Source: JBOFSQ01 sp051651625 (GTDB lineage: Bacteria; Planctomycetota; Planctomycetia; Pirellulales; Thermoguttaceae). Taken from it: DNA of 40,836 bases. Below, one piece after another: positions 1 through 7,600 of this stretch (the stretch's first letter is position 1; every line of letters begins with the position of its first letter). The stretch is taken from the NCBI GenBank assembly GCA_051651625.1, contig JBOFSQ010000045.1, forward strand, positions 1-40,836, written 5' to 3'. Below the pieces are notes generated by a model. That model saw only the letters and a list, made by a program, of their open reading frames with translations. It did no database searches and was not told the DNA's origin. The position numbers were made by a program, and so were the translations under genes.

Positions 1-1
1 A

Positions 2-69
2 ACCGTTCACGATTTGTTTCATCATTCCCGCGAAAGCGGGAATGACGAAACGTTGGCATCAACCGTGAA
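2..69. repeat. Repeat D palindrome with CCGTTCACG ends
   Basis: A short inverted repeat (ATTCCCGC, loop GAAA, GCGGGAAT) lies at about 24-49. The whole unit is bounded on the left by ACCGTTCACG (2-11) and on the right by the inverse ACCGTGAAC (61-69). The palindrome or its variants recur near 4563, 12629, 16650 and 28133. The boundary motif recurs beside most intergenic repeat tracts of the window. It lies just upstream of the promoter of the first operon. Confidence 0.75.
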
Positions 70-95
70 CCCGCACGAAAAAATCGTCCCCCCGC

Positions 96-123
96 TTGAC
101 GATTCAAAAACCCGCCGTATGCT
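96..123 (+). promoter_or_regulatory. Sigma-70-type promoter of the DUF1559 operon
   Basis: TTGACG (96-101), a 16-base spacer, then TATGCT (118-123). This predicts a transcript start near 130 and a leader of about 50 bases before the ATG at 181. The 16-base spacing matches the other clear promoters in this window. Called by eye from consensus. Confidence 0.55.
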
Positions 124-180
124 TTCGCACCGCTTCGGAAGTGTTCTCGATAACTTTCACTTTTTTTGAGGAGACGTGCT

Positions 181-1425
181 ATGACAACGAACGCGATGAA
201 TGACGTGCTGTACACAACGAACAACGATTTGACTGCGGAAAACTCCGCGAATGTTAAGATGGGGGGGGGGGGCAAAACAGCTAAACCTGCTTCACTCTTT
301 GGCGTCTTCTGCGACGCCGTTCGCTCCGCTCTTTCTCGACGCGGTGACTATTCTCGTAGCGGCTTTACGCTCGTTGAACTTCTGGTGGTAATCGCCATCA
401 TCGGCGTCCTCGTCGCGCTGCTCTTGCCCGCCGTGCAAGCTGCACGCGAAGCGGCAAGAAGGATGACGTGTTCCAACAACCTCAAACAAATGGGGTTGGC
501 TGTCCACAACTTCCACAGCGCAAGGAATGGATTGCCGCCGGAAAGCATCTACACATACCGCCCGTCGTTCTGGGGTTTGATTTACCCCTACATTGAGCAA
601 CAAGCGTTGTACGAACGGTTGTGCCACGATGATTACGACACCATCTCTTGCCAGTCAAAGTGGTGGAAGGGTGAGGTAACGGATGGCTATGGCAATACGA
701 TCCCCGTTGGGTATCGGCTGACCGATGACGACCGAAAGGGGTTTGGGTCAGTAGCCGCCTATAAGTGTCCGACACGCCGGTCTGGAATGGCAATCACACC
801 AAGTTTTGATGCCACGCAAACCGATCCAGAAACGCCGTCTGGGCCGCAGGGTGACTACGCCATGGTCATGCTATCAGACCATGGACGCCAAAATAGTGCA
901 TGGTGGGATCATAGTGATAGCAATACGCAGCAGCATATAGGCCCTCTTCGGGTGGCTAAAACCAATACCGCAAAACGACAGTCTTGGCTGCCACGCGACA
1001 CGTTCTCGTGGTGGGTTGATGGCACCTCAAACCAATTTGTGATTGGCGAAAAGCATATTCCGTCAGCGCGGCTAGGGAAGTGTCTTGCCCAGGGAACTGC
1101 GGGCTGGGAGAATGAAACCAGTGATTGTGGTATTTTGAGTTCGGGTGGCTGGCGAACAGGTCCCATTGGGCGATCTGTCCTCCGCGACTTCAATGGGAAT
1201 AATGCGATCCCAAATGGTACGCAGATACCGCTGGCAACGAAGCCAAGTTTTGATCACGCTGACCGTTGGCTCAATGGCTACGGATTCGGTAGTTCTCATG
1301 CGGGTGTTTGCCAGTTTCTTATGGGGGACGGCGCGGTGCGTTCGGTTAGTGTGACCACGCCCGTCTTTCCTATTCTCTACGCGATGTGCTGCGTCGATGA
1401 CGCGCAGTCGGTTTCTTTGCCGTAG
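181..1425 (+). CDS. DUF1559 protein with prepilin-type N-terminus and poly-G tract
   Basis: A 414-residue planctomycete DUF1559 protein, probably an exported pseudopilin-like surface protein; its exact role is unknown. The conserved segment FTLVELLVVIAIIGVL begins at F62 after S-G, so a prepilin peptidase would be expected to cut G61|F62. The helix LLLPAVQAAREAARR follows. The DUF1559 C-terminal signature is visible around residues 371-386 (SSHAG...MGDGAV). ATG 181 is preferred to the in-frame TTG at 166 because GAGGAG (168-173) sits 7 bases before it. The 61-residue leader is unusually long for a prepilin and contains a run of 12 G (261-272) coding for Gly. It is the first gene of an operon with the lipoprotein gene at 1478, spaced 52 bases away. 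Family call is firm; phase variation is inference. Confidence 0.92.
   Translation: MTTNAMNDVLYTTNNDLTAENSANVKMGGGGKTAKPASLFGVFCDAVRSALSRRGDYSRSGFTLVELLVVIAIIGVLVALLLPAVQAAREAARRMTCSNNLKQMGLAVHNFHSARNGLPPESIYTYRPSFWGLIYPYIEQQALYERLCHDDYDTISCQSKWWKGEVTDGYGNTIPVGYRLTDDDRKGFGSVAAYKCPTRRSGMAITPSFDATQTDPETPSGPQGDYAMVMLSDHGRQNSAWWDHSDSNTQQHIGPLRVAKTNTAKRQSWLPRDTFSWWVDGTSNQFVIGEKHIPSARLGKCLAQGTAGWENETSDCGILSSGGWRTGPIGRSVLRDFNGNNAIPNGTQIPLATKPSFDHADRWLNGYGFGSSHAGVCQFLMGDGAVRSVSVTTPVFPILYAMCCVDDAQSVSLP
261..272 (+). repeat. G12 homopolymer inside coding sequence
   Basis: Twelve consecutive G, beginning at coding base 81 of the DUF1559 gene (codons 27-31). One added G would give a stop within five codons of the tract. 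One lost G would give a stop near base 390, inside the prepilin motif. Only the present length, or a multiple of three away from it, keeps the protein intact. This is the usual layout of a slipped-strand on/off switch. Confidence 0.9.
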
Positions 1426-1477
1426 CTCGGTAGAGTGGTTGCCCCAACTCACATTGAAAAAAAGAAAAGAGGTGTCT

Positions 1478-1894
1478 ATGCCGAAGTGGTGTTCGTTCGT
1501 AATGTTGTTCGCTGTGTTGAGTTTCGCGGCTGGGTGTGGTGCTAAAACGCCGCTTCAGGGAAAGGTGGTTTTCTCTGATGACCAGTCGCCGCTCACTGTG
1601 GGGACAGTGCTCTTCACGTCCTCGACATTCTTGGCGCGTGGAGAAATTAAGCCGGATGGAACATTTGTTGTCGAATCCGCAGCGGAGGGAGATGGCATTC
1701 CGCCGGGGACTTATCAAGTGGTCATTTCGGGGGCGACCAAAGATGCGGGAACCGATGCGTCTGGGATGCCAAAGAGTGAATCGCTAATAAACCCTGACGT
1801 TCTCAATGGCTCGCCAACGCCGCTAAACATTGAGATCACGAGTGCGACAAAAAAACTTGAGCTGACGGTTGAGAAACCGAAAGGGAGAAAGTAG
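1478..1894 (+). CDS. Small transthyretin-like lipoprotein
   Basis: A 138-residue predicted lipoprotein. The N-terminus has a charged start, a hydrophobic stretch and a lipobox-like F-A-A-G-C with the modified cysteine at C20. The rest looks like a single beta-sandwich of the carboxypeptidase-regulatory/transthyretin-like type: it has a GKVVFSDDQSPL strand pair, a P-x-G-T-Y-x-V-V-I motif around residue 85 and a Lys-rich tail. Such lipoproteins usually follow DUF1559 genes in planctomycetes, as here. ATG 1478 is chosen because an AGAGGTG Shine-Dalgarno-like site precedes it and it begins the signal peptide; upstream in-frame codons overlap the previous gene. Likely anchored in a membrane and co-expressed with its neighbours. 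Function unknown. Confidence 0.85.
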   Translation: MPKWCSFVMLFAVLSFAAGCGAKTPLQGKVVFSDDQSPLTVGTVLFTSSTFLARGEIKPDGTFVVESAAEGDGIPPGTYQVVISGATKDAGTDASGMPKSESLINPDVLNGSPTPLNIEITSATKKLELTVEKPKGRK

Positions 1895-1972
1895 TAGTGG
1901 CTCGCCGCAAGGTGTGTTTATGTGTTTTTTCAAAAACGGTTTGGATCATAATCAAAATGAAAGGGTAGAACA

Positions 1973-3142
1973 ATGACGTTAACACCATCTCGTCGTTTGA
2001 GTGTTGGAAGTGAAAGGTTGTTTGGAGCTTTTACGCTGGTTGAGCTTCTTGTGGTCATTGCGATCATCGGTGTCTTGGTTGCGCTGCTGCTCCCTGCGGT
2101 ACAAGCCGCGCGAGAGGCAGCGCGACGAATGGAGTGCTCCAGCAAGATGAAACAGTTCATGCTGGCGATGCACAACTACGCCGACATCAACCGCGAGGCA
2201 TTGCCCGCTGGGTGTAGTCTCTTCAAGTTCGGCTCGCCGAATCCGGCCTTCGCAAATGTTAGTCCCGCCGTGTGTCTCCTTCCGTACATGGAAGAGGCTC
2301 CACGTTACGAAGTGCTTTCCACGACCGCCAATAACATGCATGTGAGCGGGATGGCAGAAGTTGCACGCCCTGTCCCCACGTTGGTGTGTCCGTCTGATCG
2401 TCAGAGTTCTGTAGACCGCGCCTCATCGATTGGGGTCTCTTGGGCCGACTGGGTTGATGCCTTTCCCACGTTGAATGGCGGTGCTGATGGTGCTGGTTTC
2501 ATCGCACCTTCCGATGCGGCATATACACCGTTTCTTGTCAACAATAGGGCGGCGTTCACCTGCGGACTCAAATGGGTGACGCTATCGGCCATCACCGACG
2601 GCACCAGCAACACGATTGCTATTTCCGAACGTGCTATCTCAACTGGCGGTAATTTCGTGCGAGGTTCCGTAGCAAGAAGCACAGCGGCGATTACTAACGA
2701 CGGTGCAAACAACATGGTTGGAACTGCTCCTAATTTGTGTGCTGCCGCGCGCGATACGGCTGCTGATCGGCGTAACCGTTTACAAGCGACGATGAATCCT
2801 GCCAATACTTGGACAGGGCGAAACTGGGCCGATGGGCGTGTTCAGTATTCCGCATTCAACACCATATTGCCACCAAACTCACCAAGTTGCGTGCCTGCTG
2901 ATGATTATCATCGGGCATTGTCTAGTGCATCGAGTTATCACTCCGGCGGGGTGAACGCTGGGCGATTCGACGGGTCGGTGACTTTTGTTTCCGAAACAAT
3001 CGACTGTTCCTCTTGGATCAACGCATCTGGTGTCGCTGCTACGAATGGACTTGATCAACTTCCGGTGCGTTCTGGTCCCTCTCGCTATGGCGTTTGGGGT
3101 GCAATCGGGTCAATCAACGGCGGCGAGTCAAAGCAGTTCTAA
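1973..3142 (+). CDS. DUF1559 protein with prepilin-type N-terminus
   Basis: A 389-residue second DUF1559 protein of the same operon. Its leader is short (about 18-19 residues, L-F-G-A-F), and the prepilin helix FTLVELLVVIAIIGVL begins at F20, followed by LLLPAVQAAREAARRME. The body carries the family features CPSD near residue 140, DGTSNTIAISE near residue 210 and the terminal H-S-G-G-V-N-x-x-x-x-D-G element near residue 325. The C-terminus YGVWGAIGSINGGE is typical of the family. Unlike the first copy it has no G-tract, so it would be expressed constitutively if the first copy switches. The cleavage residue is ambiguous because an Ala lies between Gly and Phe. It is 78 bases after the preceding lipoprotein stop. 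Confidence 0.95.
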   Translation: MTLTPSRRLSVGSERLFGAFTLVELLVVIAIIGVLVALLLPAVQAAREAARRMECSSKMKQFMLAMHNYADINREALPAGCSLFKFGSPNPAFANVSPAVCLLPYMEEAPRYEVLSTTANNMHVSGMAEVARPVPTLVCPSDRQSSVDRASSIGVSWADWVDAFPTLNGGADGAGFIAPSDAAYTPFLVNNRAAFTCGLKWVTLSAITDGTSNTIAISERAISTGGNFVRGSVARSTAAITNDGANNMVGTAPNLCAAARDTAADRRNRLQATMNPANTWTGRNWADGRVQYSAFNTILPPNSPSCVPADDYHRALSSASSYHSGGVNAGRFDGSVTFVSETIDCSSWINASGVAATNGLDQLPVRSGPSRYGVWGAIGSINGGESKQF

Positions 3143-3203
3143 TACGGCGTGTTGGCGTTTCTTTCGCAATTTGCACCATCGTTTTTCAACAAAAGAGGAT
3201 CGG

Positions 3204-3701
3204 ATGACATTAAACAGCTTTTCAAAACGGCAAGTGATAACGTGCCTCGCGCTTGGCTTGTGTGGCGTCATAGCTTTTTCGGGTTGTAGTGCCCAAAAGC
3301 CACCACAAAAGCCCGACGGGTTGCCTGACTTGGTTCCTTGCGAGATTACAGTACGGCTAGATGGCAAGGGAATATCGGGGGCTGGTGTGCGGCTCAAGTC
3401 GCTTGATGCGACGCAGACGTGGACGGTTGCCGGAACGACGAACGAATCTGGGGTTGCTAAAATAGCGACTTATGCCGAGTTTCTCGGCGCGCCAGCAGGA
3501 GAATACATCGTCCTTGTCACAAAGGTCGAGGTGCCTATTGCCCCAGAAGGCGTGAGTGATCAAGAAAGAGACCGCATTGAGCATTTGCCCGTGAAGGTTA
3601 TAATTGCTCCGAAATTTGAATCACCAGCAACATCGCCTTTGCGTCTTACCGTGCCAGTAGGTGGTAAAGTTGTGGAAGCGTTTGATGTTACGGCTCCGTA
3701 G
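3204..3701 (+). CDS. Small transthyretin-like lipoprotein
   Basis: A 165-residue predicted lipoprotein, parallel to the one at 1478. Signal peptide with lipobox I-A-F-S-G-C (C28). The mature part contains a proline/lysine linker and then a beta-rich carboxypeptidase-regulatory-like domain (EITVRLDGKGISGAGVRL and a later P-A-G-E-Y-I-V-L-V motif). ATG 3204 is chosen because an AAGAGGA site lies just upstream; the longer frame would overlap the DUF1559 gene. It lies 61 bases after that gene and 17 bases before the hydrolase gene, so all are probably one transcript. Molecular function unknown. Confidence 0.85.
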   Translation: MTLNSFSKRQVITCLALGLCGVIAFSGCSAQKPPQKPDGLPDLVPCEITVRLDGKGISGAGVRLKSLDATQTWTVAGTTNESGVAKIATYAEFLGAPAGEYIVLVTKVEVPIAPEGVSDQERDRIEHLPVKVIIAPKFESPATSPLRLTVPVGGKVVEAFDVTAP

Positions 3702-3718
3702 TACATTAGAGACAAGCA

Positions 3719-4546
3719 ATGCCAAACAAATCTCTTTTGCTTCTGTTTTTCATTTTCGTGCAGGCGATAGTTGCTGCGGACTCCTCACCGTTTACCGGCA
3801 ACAAGACGATCTGGAATGGTTTCGACTGCTATGACTTTAGCATTGCGGAACGTCCGTGCAAGGTTGTCGTCCCAAAGAAGACAGCCGATGGGAAACCGTG
3901 GGTTTGGCGTGCCGTCTTTTTCGGGCACGAACCACAAGTAGAAGTTGCTCTGCTCGAACGCGGATACCACGTTGCATTCGTCGAATGTTCCGACTTGCTT
4001 GGTTCACCACAGATGCTCAAAGAACGCGACGCATTTTACAAATACCTGACCGAACAACACGGATTCTCGCCGAAGCCGGTGCTTCTTGGAATGAGTCGCG
4101 GTGGATTGTGTTCGCTCCGATGGGCAATCGCAAATCCAAAACTCGTTTCCAGCATTTACGTTGACGCCCCAGTGCTCGACTTCAAAAGCTGGCCCGGTGG
4201 AAAAGGGAAAGGACACGGGAGCAGTAGCGATTGGCAACAGGTCTTGAAAGTTTATGGACTGACCGAAGACGAAGCCCTCGCTTTCAAAGGAAATCCGATT
4301 GATGCGTTAGAGCCACTGGCCAAAGAAAAAGTTCCGATCATCATCGTATACGGCGACGCCGATGACGTTGTACCGCACGACGAAAATACTCTCATTTTTG
4401 CCGAGCGGTACAAAAAACTCGGTGCCCCGATCAAGTTGATCGTGAAGCCCGGCGTTGGTCATCATCCACACAGCCTCAAAGACCCTACGCCAATCGTCGG
4501 TTTTATTGTCAGGCCCGATGTTGTTCCGCAGTCTGGAGATTTGTAA
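3719..4546 (+). CDS. Secreted alpha/beta-hydrolase
   Basis: A 275-residue alpha/beta-hydrolase with a cleavable signal peptide (residues 1-20, ending A-I-V-A-A). The nucleophile elbow is G-M-S-R-G-G with S126. The acid is in YGDADDVVP (D215 by comparison with the HGxxDxxVP motif of prolyl-oligopeptidase-like hydrolases). The base is in G-V-G-H-H (H248 or H249). Substrate cannot be read from the sequence; an esterase or peptidase acting outside the cytoplasm is likely. Last gene of the first operon, 17 bases after the lipoprotein stop, and convergent with the giant gene at 4683. The operon partnership with DUF1559 genes may be accidental. Confidence 0.88.
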   Translation: MPNKSLLLLFFIFVQAIVAADSSPFTGNKTIWNGFDCYDFSIAERPCKVVVPKKTADGKPWVWRAVFFGHEPQVEVALLERGYHVAFVECSDLLGSPQMLKERDAFYKYLTEQHGFSPKPVLLGMSRGGLCSLRWAIANPKLVSSIYVDAPVLDFKSWPGGKGKGHGSSSDWQQVLKVYGLTEDEALAFKGNPIDALEPLAKEKVPIIIVYGDADDVVPHDENTLIFAERYKKLGAPIKLIVKPGVGHHPHSLKDPTPIVGFIVRPDVVPQSGDL

Positions 4547-4660
4547 CCGTTCACGTCACGTTTCGTCATTCCCACGAAAGCGGGTGTCTGCCCCTTGGGC
4601 ACTCGCTTACGCTTCGTGTTCTGATTGGGCACGCTTCCCGCTCTGATTGGACTCTGATTG
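4547..4660. repeat. Truncated repeat D joined to repeat A
   Basis: Between two convergent genes. The boundary motif ACCGTTCACG (around 4546-4555) is followed by half of a D palindrome (TCATTCCCACGAAAGCGGG), then directly by a repeat A unit (CACTCGCTTACGCTTCGTG at 4600-4618) and a degenerate second A unit. The D palindrome has lost its right arm at the junction, so A appears to have replaced or inserted into it. No gene is visible here. Confidence 0.7.
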
Positions 4661-4682
4661 CCTCGTCGTCGAGGTGAATGCG

Positions 4683-7600
4683 TCAACGGTAACGCAACCA
4701 CTCTCGCACCGCGTTCACCGCGTAGAACACAACCGCCAGAAGCGTTCCGTAGACGACTGCGTTGAAAGCCGGTGCGAAGATTTCTATGCGCGGGACGAAA
4801 ACAAGGAGCGTCCCGATCACAACGCCGCAAGCGACGAACAAAATTCTGCGACGCCAACTCCACGAGACCGACGAGAGCGAAACAAACAGCGTCGCACAAA
4901 ACGCTATCGCCGCAGAACGTTCAATGTCGCTACGACGAACAACGTCAATCCGCAGCGGCGTCGCCGTACAACCACCAATCACACTGCCACGCGCAGCAAG
5001 CTCGTTCCCGATAGTAAAGTTAACCGACACGCCTTGAACCGATTGCAAACGTCGCCCGCGTGCTGGTTCCAATTCAAACGTACCACGCAGCGATGAGTCG
5101 TGCGACACTGCCGAATCCATCGTCAACGTCCCGCGCCCCGACTTCGACAAATCCGCCTTCTTCTTCTCGTCTTGCGACTTGGTACTCGCGGTGCTGCGTT
5201 TCCCCGCAACCATTCCAGAGTCGTCGTAGAACTCCAACGTCTCGCCGCTTCTGTACACAACGCCATCCGCGTTCATGTCTCCCGATTTCCAGCGGTCGTG
5301 CAAGGTCGTTTCGGACGTTGGCGACAGTGCAGCGGACGGCATGCACATCTCGGCAACGCGATCCGAACTCTTCCTCGCAAATCGCGCAACACCGCCAACG
5401 TCAGAACCAATGCTGGTGAAGATCGTGTGCAGTGCTGCCGCGCCGCCAGCGAAGACGTTTGCGACTGCTGGCGTTGACGGTTCGCGCACGACGCGAACGT
5501 CACCGACGGCGACAACTTCTTCACCACGCGGCGGAAAAATGTTCCACGACGTTTGCAAAATTGGAAGTGTTTCGCCGCTTGCTACCGAGCGAAGTTCGGG
5601 GAAGACGAGTTCGTCAGCGGACGCGAATCGCACAATGAGTTCCACGCACCGCTGCGTAACTGTCGCGGTCGGCGGAATCGGAATCACGATTCCCGATTGA
5701 GTGCCGGTTGCTTGCTGCGGTTTGATCGTCTCGTTGTCGCGTTTGACGCTCCAAATCTCTGCACCAGCGGGGAGCGACACTTGTACCGCGCCGCCACCAG
5801 TTCGCACAATGTAATCTATCGACGCGATCATTCCAGCGCGCTGATTGTCGCGTCGTTCTTCGATTCGCGCGGTGACACTCACGAAATCGATCACCGCTGT
5901 TGGGAGCGAACCGATGGTGTTGCGGGCGATGTTGAGGTCGGGAAGTTCGCCGTCCGAAGCGACGCGGAAGAGTCCGAGCAGCCGTTTGCCGGGGCGATAT
6001 TCCGCCGCCGCTATCGTACCAACGTCAACGCCGCGAAGCGTCGCGCGGCCCGCGACTTCCGTCGGGATTGTGATGTCGAGTTCTTCGTCGCCCTCTATCG
6101 CCACGAGACGCGATTGCCAAACAACATCGTCCGCGACGATTGGTGTGAGTGTGAACGGTTCGTCCGTCGCGCTGAAAGGAACCTCAAAGTCAACCGCGAG
6201 ACGCAGCGGCCCCGAAAGCGGACGCGCGAGACGAACGTCCCATTTGCGATACGCAACGCCGTCACGCTCAACGTCACTGCTCGAAGTTTCACTCACTTCA
6301 ACATCAGAAAATCCGCGAATTGTTGGCGTTGGCGGAGTCGATGCGGGGACGAGGAACGACAGTTCTCGCGTCTTCGCGCCGGTGACGTTGTAAGTTATTT
6401 CGTGGCGAACGCGGAGGAGCGTCGGCGAGAAACGGTAGAACGAAACGGTCGCAGCCGTCGTCCGCGGCGTCCGTTTTTGGAGCGTCATCGAGAGCGTGAA
6501 CGGAACGGATGCGTAGCGAAACGCTAGTGCGTCCGGCGCGTCAATCGAAGCGAGATTTGAGATGGACGTTGTAACGATGTCGGTGTCGTCTTCGCTTGTG
6601 TCGCGTACAAAAATCTCACCAAGTTGCCGCGCCGCGCCGGTGGCGGTGACGATTGGGAAGTTGATTGTTTTGTCCGCAGACGACGTGGGTTCATTTTTCG
6701 CCGCAATCGCGAGCGACCACGCGAACGCCTCGCCCGGAATCACGCCGCGCGGAAGGTGAAGCGTCACGTTTTTTTGGGGAGTCTCACACGGAGGCACAGA
6801 GGCACGGAGAGGAGAGCGAAAATCGAGCGGCGTGCCGTTCTCGTCAATCGCGCGGACGACTTCCCAACCGCGCGGGATTTCGATTGGGACGACGAAAACT
6901 TTCCCCGTTTTCGGAAGCAGTCGCGCGTTTGCAACGAGTTGCGCTGGCCCGTCGCTGAGCGTGAGCGTTTGCGTCATCTCAACGTCATACGACGGTGCGG
7001 GACGCCGAAAACGTAGCGCCATCGAGCTGTTTTGTTCGGGGGCGTAGTATGCGTGCGAGAGACGCAGCGTCGGCGCGCCGGGCGCGGCTTCGAGTACACT
7101 CGGCGGAATCGCGCCGATAAGTGCAAGCGTCTCCATCGCAAAGAGGCCCTTTGTCTCCACATCGAGGACGTCGAGCGACTCATCGACAAGGAGACCGAGG
7201 ACCGAACTGTCCGCCGCAACATTCTGCGGAACGAATCGCGGGAATTGCCACGCGGCGTTAACGATGGTTGCGTCGTCGTGCGTCCGAATTGCCGAGAGCC
7301 GAATCGTCGTCTGCCCCGCTTCCCCTTCGCGGAAAAAAACTGTGAGCGTGTCGCCAACAACTTGCCAGCGGTCGAGAAGCGTTGACGAAACTTCGGTGAG
7401 TTCAAACCCGCGCGGGACGGCGAACGACGCTTCGCGGATTCCTTGGTGCTGTTCGGTGAGCGTGATGGTGGCGTGGAGCCGGTCGTATTGCTCGGTGACT
7501 TCCGCGATTTGCACGCCCCGCGCGACGAGTGCGTAATACGCTGACGCGCGGTGAGAGTTGAGCGTCATCACCAAATCGGTGCTCGGTTGCGGCGGGAGCA

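Noticed and set aside
5553..6527. A 324-codon open frame opposite the giant gene
   Set aside because: Arg-rich antisense frame; the giant frame is continuous, has a signal peptide and a ribosome-binding site.
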